This document shows, piece after piece, positions 49,301-61,312 of a DNA stretch of 64,000 nt. Positions within the stretch are counted from its first letter, which is position 1. Each line of letters starts with the position of its first letter. The notes under the pieces are model-generated. The model worked only from the letters and a program-made list of their open reading frames with translations, made no database searches and was not told the DNA's origin. The translations under genes and the position numbers were made by a program. The stretch covers positions 25,387,265-25,451,264 of the forward strand of contig NC_092573.1 of the NCBI RefSeq assembly GCF_037975245.1, in the 5' to 3' direction. This DNA comes from Apostichopus japonicus. Lineage: Eukaryota > Echinodermata > Holothuroidea > Aspidochirotida > Stichopodidae.

Positions 49301-52300
49301 ATCATATACTTAACTATGTAATATCTTCTTAAATGTCATATACTTTTGTAGATTAGATATCATATACTTTAGTATGTAATATCTGCTTAGATGTCATATA
49401 CTTTACTATGTAATACCTGCTTGGATATCATATACTTTACTATGTAATACCTGCTTAGATATCATACACTTTACTATGTAAATACCTGGGAATCCAATGA
49501 CTGCTGTCTTAGTAGGTCAGAGGAAGATGTATCAGGCAAGACAGTGGCATCAGGAAAAAGATACTGAAAGGGAATAAAATAGCAACATATAACTAACAAA
49601 CATTAATAGGTAATCAACAAAACATGAGGAGGTTTGATCACAGACAACAAAAGGGAATGTTTTCTTTGATGTGTCAGGTACCCTGAAAAGGCATGTGAAT
49701 TTAAGGAGTACACTGAAATGAGCAGAAGAATTGTATTCATCATCATCTCAGGGATTATACTAGACGGTAGGGTAGGAGATGGGGGGGGTTGGGGGGGTTG
49801 AAAGGGGAGGAGAGGGGGTTGATTCCCTAAAACAATACTCATTCTCTCAGAGCAGGCTGATGTGTAATGATGATTTTGTCTTTAAATGTCACATACTTTA
49901 GAAGATGTTATCTGTGTGAGCAAACCTGTAAAACATCATTGAGCAAGTCACTGGAGAAGGGCGGGTCCACTGGTCTCTGTCTACTGCGGATCTTTGACCT
50001 GGCCGAATGGACCACGGATGATATCCCAGGAAACTGGACCCTTCCAGGGTCTGTTAACTTCTGTAATGCATGTGTTATCTGTTCTGTTTGCTCTGAATAA
50101 GACAAGATATGATATATGTATGTTCACAACTAAATACCTTACACAAGAAATTTCACATTAATTTGTCCTACTATTCCATGAGGGGTAAAAGCGGTTTGAT
50201 AAAGTGAAACCACTGTCGATGTTAATTATGTGTTTCTCATCTGTTCACTGAATCATTTTTCTGAGGTAACACCATCAAGCCATCAACCTCTGAGGCTTTG
50301 TGATTCCTTGCCTTGCCTAACAGTAATTTCCCTACTACTTACAGCATGTTGCAGTTTAATAATACATTGCCAACATATATATCACACCTTACTCAAACTT
50401 TTCAAACAAGCCTTTCAAGCACCCAGAAACAGCTTGAGAACAATTTAATTTGGTAGATAACAAATATTAGAGCCATGTGTAGGAAAGCATGTTCAAACAG
50501 TTGCAAATTTAGTTTCATTTAAATATAATTAATGATATTGATAATAAACCATGACTGTTTATTCCAGTCTTGGCACAATAATTTATTGCAGGTAGTTTGC
50601 ATGGTTTCTTTAAACTATAAGAATTATAAACAGAATCTTGCTTTAGTTATTTCCCGATTAAATATCTGTATCTTTAATGATAAAATGGTAATATTTATAT
50701 ATATACCTTCATCCTCCTCTTCAAATGCCATCTTGCCTAGCAACTGGTCCAGTGTATCTGTATTATGACATAACTTGAGTAGAGAGATGAGATAGTCACC
50801 TGTGAACAAACCGTAGGAAAACTGCATCAACAGATCAGACATCACTTAAACAGCTCGATAGAGAGACTATTATGGGCCGGATCGTCCCATTACTAGTTGG
50901 GGGGGGGGAAGGTTCAATCATGGCATTTTCACATTCAGCCAGAGAGGAATTAAACCACTGCTACGAGTGTACACAACACACCATGAGTATTTATTAGCAC
51001 AACCTGGGATTGAGAGCTAGTTAACTACATAATTTATAACCTGAATATGCCTTAGAACACGCCAATTTGCATCTCAACCTTTCATTATTTAATCTGGGAG
51101 AGGACCCTCACTCCACTGAAAAACCCTTTCTTTATGAAATCCTTGATATGACTCTGGCACTTGCATTAAGGTTAAGCTCCTATACTTAAATCAGTCCATG
51201 GAAATTTAGAATTTGCCAATCCCCCCCCCCCCCCCATCATTTGAAATCATGTGCACACCACTGTTGCAGCTATACAACATTAACAAACAACTGCATCTCT
51301 GAGACATAATCAGTGTAAGAACGATAAATACCAAAGCAAAAGTGAATGTTAAAGGATCCCTATCAGATCAAGTTACCCTGTAATCATATGAGAAGATAAA
51401 AATTCCTGTTTGCTAAGAAATTATAACTCATTAAATTGTAAATGCATATGGGACTGCAATGATACCTTACCTAGGAGACCTTGCATATTCTGAACAGTGT
51501 TGATCCTACTGGACCACAAAGGAGCTTGAAGAGCCTCCAGATCCCTGGAAGAGATAATCATTGAATGCACTAGATAGATTATAATGGCGGGATGGGGGGG
51601 GGGGAGTCACCAGGACAAGATACCAGCCTCCAAATCTTTGAAGGAAATAAACATAGGATATACTAGACTCATAGACTGTAAGGGAGAAAGGACACTAGGC
51701 CAATGATACCAGCCTCCAGATCACTGCGAAGGTAAACATTGAAGATACTAGGTAGATAGATTGTAAGGTGGGGGGTGGCATTGTAAATTCTTTCTGGGAA
51801 CTAGAAACAATCATAGGTAGCCCGTAAAATTAATCTAGAAACATCTATTATCTACATGTCTGGTGGTTAATATGAAATACTACTTAATGGTAGTCAGTGC
51901 TACCAGTTGCTGAATTGAGTGAGGGGTTCCACCAGTAAAATATACCCTGAATATCAGCTACACATGTAGGACATGTATGTGCATGGACTCATCTCTACAG
52001 GCATATGTTACTTGTTATGATACTTGTACCGTTGAAGAGACGGTAGCAATGGTTTAAGCTTTGCCTTTCTTTGTCACTTAAAGCACAACTTACGAGTAGA
52101 CATCGTTGTCGACTACCATATCCTCCGTCAATGAGGGCCATGTCGCTGAAAGGTAGAGGGTTCCTATGGGATCTGCTGTGGCACCAAATGGCAGTGACTG
52201 GAATGTGGTGAACCCGTCTTCACTAACATATGTGTCATCCATATCTACCGTCACAGTGAGAACAACACAATAAAGTTAACTAATGATATACAGAAAAGTT

Positions 52301-55300
52301 ACATTACAAACTATGATGTAACAGAAAAAGGCATCACATGTAGGATATACAGAGATATCACATTGTATCTATAGTATACAGAGACATCATATTGTGATTA
52401 TAGAATTCAGAGACATCACATTGTACCTATGGTATATAGAAATATCACAGTATATCTATTAGAGACAGAAGCATCTCAGTATATCTATCATATGCAGAGA
52501 CATCACATTGTATCTATCATATGCAGAGATATCACATTGAATCTATCATATGCAGAGATATCACATTGTATCTATCATATACAGAGACATCACATTGTAC
52601 CTATGATATACAGAAGCATCAGAGTATATCTATCATATACCGTGATATCACAATAGAACACTGGCACACTTAGACATGATCATTGTCACATTGAGACACA
52701 AAGATATCTCACTGATAATTTGATACATATAGACATCATCACAGAGATATCACTGACCTGGGAACTGTAAGGGCCATGAGTACTGAGTCCAGTCATTCAG
52801 TACATATGTAAATCGAACAGCAACAGTGACAGTGCCTCTATCTGAGACTTGTGATGCCTGAGAAAACAGGACATAGCATGAAAGGAATAAATCAGTAATG
52901 GAGCTGGAAATTTATCACAGCCAGATTTAGAACCAAAAGTGAAAGGAATTTACATTATTCCAAAAATAAGGTAAAATATCATACAGTAGACATAGCAGAT
53001 GAAACTTCCAAGTAAGAAATTAAATTGCAAAGAAGCATTCCATCGGTTTGTCGAGGAAGTGATACACGACAGACATACCACAAAGTACAAATGTACAATC
53101 TATGCCCTCTGAAAAGAATAGGTACTTACAATTTTGGATTTGAAAACATTTAGCAGACCCTCCAAATGGTTGTACTGATGAGGTATCCGTTTGAGATGAA
53201 CCATGTCAAAATTAGTTCGCAACCTGGGTATTTCACATATGCCAGTGTACATTCTGCGCCACTTCTGTTGTATTTGAGCAAATATCGGCACAGAACTGAA
53301 GGGATTGATCAGACAGGAAGGGATAGAGGGTGAGTGGATCAGTAATAACATTACATTACATGTTACCATGCTTGGACCATTGATGATTTCAAGTGATCAG
53401 CAATGGGCTTACTTTCTGCGTAGTTTATTTTGGACCACTTGGTTAAATGGACAAATCAGTTAGTTGACTGACCTTTAACAAACACCACAAGAATAGGTTT
53501 TCTACAGCCATACAGACCTACAAGCCAAACATCAGCACTCAAGCTTCCCTATTAGAGTTGTCTTTAAATTTTTTGGCATTCGACCTCTACTGACCTCAGA
53601 TGACCTTTGATCTCAACAAAAAACAACAGAGCTCTTGAAAAAAACTTAGGTGGCCTGCATTGCACATAAGATGTTTAATCAAGCTTTAAGCTGACCAAGT
53701 TACCGTGTTTACAAAATTTCTAAACTTCATTAGCATCAGTAACCTTTTGACGTCAACAAAAACCACTATGATACAAGTGGTCTCTCCCTGAACATACCAA
53801 GTGTGAAGTTAAGGAAAATTGTTAATTTTGGAAATATATATAAACACATTTAGTTTAGTCATATAATTGGGCTATATAAACTATTGCTTGCTACCCTGTG
53901 GCATTATCGTGGCATTAATATACCCACATATTCAGAGAATGAGGTACTCTGTGGCAATCAACCTTGAGCTGATAAAGGGTCAGCGATAGTGGTACTACCC
54001 TCATGCCTTCATATCACCGGTGGACTTGTCAAACACTGTCAATATATTTCTTGCCTATGCACTTCTGAGTACAAGGATACTTTCGGTTATATTCAAGTAA
54101 AAGTTGCGTGAAGAATAGGAAAAGATTATCCCCACACCCCCCCCAGCTTCAATAAATACAAACAAGTTCAGACAGGACTGCCAGCACTATGCCAAGCACA
54201 TTTCAGTATTTTTAACAGATTTATCTGAAGTTTGTTGACTTCACCAATACAGGATGTTGCACCAGTATACGCTGAAAACCGTGAAAATTAAATGATCCTG
54301 TGTTTTTGCAAGATATGCCGATGTTGTGATAACAGTTAATATCAACAGGTTCGATGAAGTCTGAGAGCATGTGTTGACACTAGGCACTAGGCTTTATTGT
54401 TAGAACGTATTAGAAAGTGGACAAAATCAATACCAGCTGGTGTTATTGACAGCTATAGTCAGAGAACTCAACAGAAGGTTGCATTTACTCTCGCTGAGTA
54501 CAGCATCACTGTTAGCAGCTGGAATTAGCACAACGAAATGCCTCAGTCCGTACCTGGTAAAACAGAAAAAGATTCAAAACAAAACAGATTCAAAGTTTAA
54601 TTTAAATATCACATCAATTAATATTCGAATGTTAATTAATGTTCTGGAAATCAACAAAGGTCTTAATAACTGTGATTGACAATGGAGAATAGAGGATATA
54701 TCTGCATAATTTAACATATTATTAAAACACATCATAAACACAACATGGTAACCCTGCAATCTGTTCAACTAATTCAGTGCTATCATGTTTAGTTTTGCAC
54801 CTATACTGTTACTATCGGCTTTTGCCAATAACCTGTATTTCAAATCCCCAGATTGGCTGATGCCGATTCCATAACGATAATTATAATAACTATGACCTAA
54901 CGTTACGGGTACAATCTCTCCTTATTTAAACTTGTCTATCTTTATCTTAAATGACAATACCAATTGTCATGCAGTGTTGTTTCATACCGGTACTGCATTC
55001 TTAATATGACTGAATTTAAAAAAAATATATGAAACATTTGTGTTTCCTTTTTTTTTCATTAATATCTGACTAATTTTTTTGGGCAGTAAGACTACCCTAC
55101 ATTACGTTATGTCTACAAAAGGTTTGTACACATATTGGACATGTTATACAAACCATTATTTTAAATTATTTTGGCCAATTGTTGGTATCCTACGGCAATG
55201 CATGGGAATACAAAATCAGATTGCCGTTAACCTTCATACATCTCATATATCCGTCTTACTCACATAAAACAACCTCTATAAATATTAATATAATTTAGTT

Positions 55301-58300
55301 CACATTTCACTACCTTAAAAGTGTGTTTACTGTACAAACTTAGCACAGAGAGCATGCTAACCTGTACAGGTAAGGCACCTTAGGAAAACTTACAGGCCTC
55401 CACGAAGTGTACGGAAAGCATGATGGTCCCGCTCAAAATATTTAACTATACAATAATACAACATTAATGTTGTGCTGTGCTGTACCAAGATTGTTCACAG
55501 TATACGTAGTAGTCTGTGCCTAACAGGAGTATGACTTTGCACGTATGATGAACAGTGTCTTCTGTTACGCAGTTAAGAATGTCTTTACCACCGGGTATCA
55601 CTAGGTCATAAGAGCCCCCAGTTGTGAAATGACGCAGAAACGGGATTGGTTTCTAGGCCTTAATATTTTCAACTCAACTCTGACCAAAAGTATGTCTGTT
55701 TGAAGAATCAATATCGGTTGCAAACTATGGGAAGATGACGCAAGCTTTAACGAACCGGATATCAGACCGGCATCCGTCGGTACGGATGATGCATGCTGAT
55801 AATCGGTATTACGCTAATCATGTTGTCACAAAAGATATTGAGGATATAACAATGCAGACCACATATTCAAGCAAATAGCATTGTCTTTCACCTCCTGCAG
55901 TACAAAAGAAAACATTGCCATTGAGTTCTTTATAACCATGCTCAAAATGTATATATCTCAGATTCTGTGAAATTAAGAGACTTCCCTTTAAAAGATTCTT
56001 CCTGAAAAGTGTTCACACAAGGAAACTGATTGACAGACGGAAACACTTACCATCGACACAAACAATGAGCTCGTGGTGGAAAGTCATTTTCTGAAGACAT
56101 CATGTCCTCCAGTGCTTGGGGAAGTGTGTCTGCTAAAATAAAAGAGGACGTAATATTCCCAAAAATGTCCTTATAATTCTATTGATGGAATATGGTATCG
56201 TTACAACAAAGATCAAAGAATTATTCAAAATACCCTTCTCAGCCTCCAATACTTCTGTTATGTTTAATCAGAGCATATACCCTTACTACTAATCAATAAC
56301 ACTGTTGTATTTACTCATAGCATATATCCTTATAACTAACTAAAACTATTGTTGAACTTGTTCACAGCATACCCCCTAACTACTAATCAATAACATTTTT
56401 GCATTTACTCATAGCATATACCCTGACTACTAATCAATAGCCCTGTTGTATTTAATCATAGCATTTACCTTTTTCTTCATTTTCTTCCTGCTCAAGGGTC
56501 AGCTTTTCTTCGACACCATGTTTTAATCTATGCTCGCTAATTAAAAAACGAACATTAGCAAAGTTAACTTCTTGTGACCTTTCACTCCATTGGGCATTTG
56601 TTAAATCTCCCTGAAACAAAAATAACAATGATAATGTTATTTGCATGGTACACTTACTGCAGTCATATGTGTGTTTACAGAGCATTTCATTCGAGGTGTG
56701 ACTAGTGGAAATGGTTATAAAACACAGTTTAAAGGTCTAAACGTTTAAAGAACACTTATGGAAAACATTGTCCTAATCACTCCAATAAAATGAAATTAAC
56801 TTCAACTCCCATCGAAATCCATCAAAGACTGACCATTTTACAAGTCTTTTCTTAATTCTAGATTATTTACGAATAAACATTACCTAATTATGCACACTGA
56901 TGATGGAATACGAGTCTAACTTTATGTGAAGTTATTCCTTTGTTTTTTACAAACTTAACTTCAAAGACACTGAACACAGGTTTGTGGCCTAAAGCAATAT
57001 TTTGTTGTCTTCTCTGAAAAGAGGAAAATCACATTATTCAAATGATATATGTGGGCTTGTAATAAGGTGTTAACTAAAATAAGAAATTTTGATGAGCACA
57101 ACACTCCCACATCATAGTTTGCACATATTTAATGAGTTTCCCAGATTTATCAAATCTTCAAATGTGTGTATCTTGGAAATGAAAGAGCTTTTCCAAAAAT
57201 GTCAACAGATTTTGAATGAGATTATCAAAAACAACAAATGTACTGAATATGGGACAAATTGGCCTGGAGCCAATAGTACTTTAACACAAGACTTTGAAAC
57301 TCAAATACTTTGAGACTTGATAGATTGTTCAGACCTAAGAATATATGTGGCACGATACCACAAATTACACTTTCTTTGTCCTTTCATTCTATTAACACAA
57401 TTTCTTTACACAAGCATAGCCTTTCACAAAAATCTGAACCCCCAATTATTATTTATTTAAATTGTCCAAATAATTTATTACCTTTTGTAGTGGTCTAGCC
57501 CTTGGGACTGATGTGAGCTTCCAGTCATGGATGACTTGCTCGAGGCGTGCCACAAATCTGTTGAATTGTGAAAAAAAAAAATTAAAATGCCTAATGATGT
57601 AACTATTCTCATATGATCACTAAGGGTGTGACCGTTTAACCGTTTAACCGGCCGCAAATGCACTATCCGTTAAGAAAATCACAAACCATATAAACGGAAT
57701 TTAAAAAAAAAAAATTCAAATACATTTAAACATGAAAATTATTTTAAAATATGTAAAGAACTGAGTAATGTACTGCAAACTATCAATAAAAAACAGAAAA
57801 ACGATGTTTTCAGCAAAACTGAAAGTCACACACACAAGTATGGTTGGGCGATATTAGCTTTTTACCGTCACGATAAATAGTTCAAAAATTATCGCGATAT
57901 TTCGATAATTACGATAATCTTTCCCCTAACAGAATTAGCGTAAATGTCGAGCTTTGAGTGGACGGAGAGAGATATATGGAGGGGACATTCAAAGAGAATA
58001 TCTGAAAAACCTTACGATATTTTTCACAAATATTGATGCTTAGATAAGTGCTTCCTCACAATCAACGAGCCGCCCCAAAATTCGCTCCACTTACGTAAAA
58101 CTTTTATATATATAACATGTGGAAAACCTGAGTTTTTACACACATAATTCCCACTGACATTGGTCACAGAACATAAGTAGGTCATCGACATTTGAACTTG
58201 CCCAAGTTCATCACACCATGGGAACGACAAAACACATAGGACATGATGTTACATTTTCCCGCCATCTGGACGCCGAGTGTGAATTTTGGTGTAATATGCA

Positions 58301-61151
58301 AATTACGAATGGTACTGTGCTGCGCGGTTAAATCTTAACCTATTGCGACACATACAAATTTTGGGAAGCTGTTGTTGAAGTAACTTTTGTATCAAATGTA
58401 AAGTACTGTATGTGACACAAGAGAAAGAAAATGACTAATTAGCGACTACTTCGACGCCTATCAATATTATTTTATTAACCAGAACGTTCTTGTACGTTCT
58501 TTTAATGAGTAAGCAGGAAAGGTGGGTAAGTTTGCTAAGTTATATAGGTGAGTTTTTGTTTAAAATCTTGTGATAGATAGACAAATATATTGTTTTTTTC
58601 AAAAGTTACGATGTTGCCGAAGGCCGAGTTATATAAATTCAGTGAACTTCTGACTTCTAAAGACCACGAATACTGATCATGTGTGTTATTCTTTTCAGCA
58701 ATTATTACCCGAAATGTTCGCAATATTATTGGGCCTATTTAGTAATTAACATACATTGATCGTCGTTTTGTTGCCTGAATTGCTACCTGTTGGAAAAACC
58801 CTTATTTATTGTACCCATAATGTCCTATTTCATTAAAAGTCGAGTGACGGTGCGTCGAAAAAGCCGCGATCGGAAAACGGCGTTTAAACGTTTAACCGAC
58901 CGGCGGCGATCTGGTTAGCGAAATATCCGTTAGGACACACACTTAATGATCACGTAGCCTCCTCTCATGATCTTATAGAATTTACTCATGTGAACTCATT
59001 TATAACAATCTTTTATGATCTTATTGCCTTGTCCTGTGGCCTTCTCACATGATCTCATGGCATTCTCACATGATCTCATGGCATTCTCATCTGATCTTAT
59101 GGCCTTCTCTTATGACCTCATGGCCTTCTCATATGATCTAGTGGCCTTCTCACATGACCTCATGGCCTTCTCATATGATCTAGTGGCCTTCTCACAAAAA
59201 CTCATGGCCTTCTCATATGACCTCATGGCCTTCTCATATGATTTGGCCTTCTCACAAAAACTCATGGCCTTCTCCTATGATCTCATGGCCTTCTCCTATG
59301 GTCTCATAGCCTTCTCACATGATCTCACAGCCTTCTCACATGATCTCATGGCCTTGTCATCTGATCTCATGGCCTACTCATATGATCTCATAGTCATGGC
59401 CTTTTCATATGACCTTATGGCCTTCTCACATAATCTCATCTGATCTCATGGCCTATTCACATGATCGCATAGCATTCTCACATAGATTACTCACATGATC
59501 TCATGGCCTTCTCAAATGACCTCATGGCCTATTCACATGATCGCATTGCATTCTCACATAGACTACTCACATGATCTCATGGCCTTCTCATATGACCTCA
59601 TGGCCTTCTCATCTGGTTTAATGGCCTTCTCACCTGGTTTAATGGGCTTGTCACATGATCTCATGGCCTTTCCACATGATCTCATGGCCTTCTCATATAT
59701 GTTGATACGCCCTACGATGCCAGACTATGGACAGTGGAATTTAACACTGTTGCCTATGTACAGTAGTTAGGGTTGTACTTAGTAATTAGTTATTCCTTGT
59801 GCAAAGTATCCTCATTCAAAGGAAGGATCTTTTTGATAAACATCTCTCACTGAATAACACAAATAGAATGGAAAATGTGTGAAGACTGTTACATCCAAGA
59901 CTCCTCTCCCCTGGTAACCATTAAATAAACTGTTGGATTATCCACTTTTCCAGCCGGTTTTTATTGCTGAACTGGGCAAATTGAACATCCAGCTAGATTT
60001 GCAATGCCCAATCCAGTGTATCTCTACATGGTACACTGAAAATTCAAGATGGAATTTGACTTTTGAGACTATTGAAACTGTTTTATCTGTTAGTACAAAC
60101 AATGTCTTATTGTTGTTGCATTTTCTTGGAGTTCAATGAAATTACCTATTATTTGTCCGGAAGCTATTTAGCCATGTGTAGTGCACAATACCCAATTTTC
60201 CATCTTGCTGATGAAGTATGAAACATAAGTAGTTGATAAGTATGCACATAGATAGTTTGTTGGAACACAAGCTTCGAAGCTTAATGAATAACAAGTAATC
60301 CATCTCAGAAATCCACAATACAGTACCCTCTTCTCTCCAACACAGGGTTGACATAATATGTAGGCATACAGTAACTCCTAACATTACTTTCCCTTAAACT
60401 GCACATGAACATATAGTAGTTTAATAATTCTGTAATATTTTAAATTATCTACACTGAGTACAAGTGTGATTTTCCACACCATCATGGATTCCATCCTGTC
60501 CAGCTGCTGGATGAATAAGGACATGGATCATGTTACTTGCTGAGCACCTGGACAAATAGTGAGGAAACCAACTCTTTATTTATCTGTCTGACAGGGTGAA
60601 TAGCATGTGAAACAGATTAGCGTAATCCCTAACTGACCTATGCCTGGGCATATGTGTAACATTGTAATGTAGCAACTAACACCCATAGACCATAGTTAGG
60701 CCATATGTTACTTGTTAGGCCAAGTGAGGATCAGGCAGAGTCATATATATTACTACAAAATACGAGGCTTTGAAAAAGCCTAGCCTAGTAACACAGGCGA
60801 CAAGTACGTTGGCTTGCTATACCACACTTTTTATTCCCTATATAAATAGGCTGATAGTATTAGTAATAGTATGGTATAAAGTAGCATATATTGATGTCCG
60901 TGGTTAGTAATAGTAGTACAAAGTAGTACTAGGCCTAGGCCCTATCAACAGTAGTAACTTAGTACAAACCTCTCCCATTCGGATGCAGCAGTAAAATCTG
61001 TAATCTCGAATACTTCCGATTCCTGATGAAGAGAAAAAATACTGTTGTTAAATCAATTCGACCGTGAATCCAGGAATTCATGTGATACATATCCGTCAAC
61101 CTGGTACAACTTCTACTTTATGAAGCTACTTACTTCTACGTCGTCCGCCAT
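40338..61151 (-). CDS. rab3gap1: Rab3 GTPase-activating protein catalytic subunit (22 coding exons)
   Basis: Exons: 61151-61134, 61022-60970, 57557-57482, 56610-56469, 56132-56051, 54553-54434, 53295-53130, 52857-52758, 52244-52094, 51544-51471, 50799-50707, 50092-49926, 49563-49486, 48830-48655, 48085-48031, 47155-46811, 46411-46274, 43660-43508, 43077-42882, 42287-42187, 41580-41359 and 40565-40338. The CDS is 2934 nt, 977 aa, close to the human length of 981. Every junction is GT-AG and phase-consistent. Diagnostic blocks include ESEVFEITDFTAASEWER (start), DFPPRAHCLCRWYGLR, QKWRRMYTGICE, HLWHEFVLEMRYRWEN with Tyr in place of His1, MLNCCIARKKAREE, YIPVTQ, ANPGCSLEDFVRWYSPRD, RLFDDTKEAEKVLHFLA, and the C-terminus DFPAAAGREFILRTT...LRLAGAFSQDTSF. 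The SLEDFVRWYSPRD block probably carries the arginine needed for GAP activity in the human protein. RAB3GAP1 forms a complex with RAB3GAP2 and acts on Rab3 and Rab18. At least six junctions are anchored in tandem arrays. Confidence 0.97.
41188..41403 (-). repeat. 74-bp triplication of the RAB3GAP1 exon 21 donor
   Basis: Units start GTCCAGA at 41188, 41262 and 41336, an exact 74-base period. Each holds the end of exon 21 (IHKLFVSAQR-encoding bases) and its GTGAGT donor. The exon-side boundaries are at 41211, 41285 and 41359; only 41359 belongs to the full exon. Confidence 0.95.
42023..42200 (-). repeat. 121-bp duplication of the RAB3GAP1 exon 20 donor
   Basis: The exon 20 end and donor (AAGTATGAA|GTGAGTCAG) and the following 45 or so intron bases recur 121 bases further into the intron, at about 42023-42080. 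Confidence 0.9.
43311..43541 (-). repeat. 84-bp triplication of the RAB3GAP1 exon 18 donor
   Basis: The donor boundary and the last 40 or so exon bases occur at 43340, 43424 and 43508, an exact 84-base period. The authentic exon is the last of these (43508 upwards). Copies retain GAATGCAG|GTA. Confidence 0.95.
45242..45640. repeat. Diverged direct duplication, about 209 bp
   Basis: ATCAAACAAACTTAYCMTGG at about 45242 and 45451 opens two related blocks that share GAAAAGCT..CTGAAC, CAGTACAAT and TAGGCCT-type words. It lies in RAB3GAP1 intron 17. Confidence 0.65.
46440..46660. repeat. Irregular tandem repeat (CTGGACTCTAAAACTAGTGC)
   Basis: About three degenerate units share GGCTGGACTCTAAA, TAGTGCTTATACACTTCCAT and ACACTCCCAGATA. 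It lies in RAB3GAP1 intron 16, away from the splice sites. Confidence 0.75.
49153..49486 (-). repeat. 34-bp array ending at the RAB3GAP1 exon 13 donor
   Basis: ACTATGTA occurs at 49153, 49187, 49221, 49279, 49313, 49405, 49439 and 49473, with a variant at 49371. Spacing is 34 bases, with two 58-base steps. On the minus strand the authentic CAG|GTATTTACATAG is followed by two copies reading GCAG|GTATTACATAG, then copies in which the donor is lost. Confidence 0.95.
51533..51775 (-). repeat. About 90-bp triplication at the RAB3GAP1 exon 10 acceptor
   Basis: The exon start segment GCCTCCAGATC plus its intron flank (CACTAGATAGATTATAA-like) recurs at 51533 (authentic), 51626 and 51712. The extra units are diverged and lie on the intron side. 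Confidence 0.8.
52330..52757. repeat. About 28-bp minisatellite filling RAB3GAP1 intron 8
   Basis: Roughly a dozen copies of GAGATATCACATTGTATCTA plus TCATATGCA. The last partial unit (AGAGATATCAC) ends a few bases from the exon 8 donor at 52756-52757. Confidence 0.9.
54554..56050. other. RAB3GAP1 intron 5
   Basis: AT-rich sequence. No exon, repeat array or mobile-element end was recognised. Confidence 0.6.
56273..56468 (-). repeat. 47-bp array ending exactly at the RAB3GAP1 exon 4 donor
   Basis: GCATRTAC-type unit starts at 56273, 56320, 56367, 56414 and 56461, an exact 47-base period. On the minus strand the authentic donor GTAAATGCTATG is the first unit edge, and the next copy reads GTATATGCTATG. 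Confidence 0.95.
57613..58953. mobile_element. 1.3-kb non-autonomous hAT element with exact 8-bp target duplication
   Basis: The element spans 57621-58945 and is flanked by ATGATCAC on both sides (57613-57620 and 58946-58953). The ends are TAAGGGTGTGACC and, reverse-complemented, TAAGTGTGTGTCC. CGTTTAACCG and CGGTTAAACG-type words lie just inside both ends. An internal GGTTGGGCGATATT...TTATCGCGATATTTCGATAAT block resembles another hAT terminus, so the element may be composite. No transposase frame is visible. It sits in RAB3GAP1 intron 2. Confidence 0.85.
59039..59695. repeat. 21-bp minisatellite with an open frame
   Basis: About 30 units of CTCATGGCCTTCTCATATGAT. Because 21 is a multiple of three, the plus strand stays open for 142 codons (59015-59443) as FSYDLMA heptads, and then again for 91 codons. 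It is antisense to RAB3GAP1 within intron 2. I regard it as non-coding. Confidence 0.9.
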
Positions 61152-61312
61152 CGCTCATCGCTGTGAACTGGAAGTTTGCGACCCTTCGTTCGTTGCAGAA
61201 TTCAACATAGGCTGTGTATCGAAACTGAAGGTAGCATACTCCATATAAATGCCCCCTTGACTTAAATACTTAATCGTCAAGTAATGCGGTCTTTTAAGCC
61301 CTTGTAAAAGTT

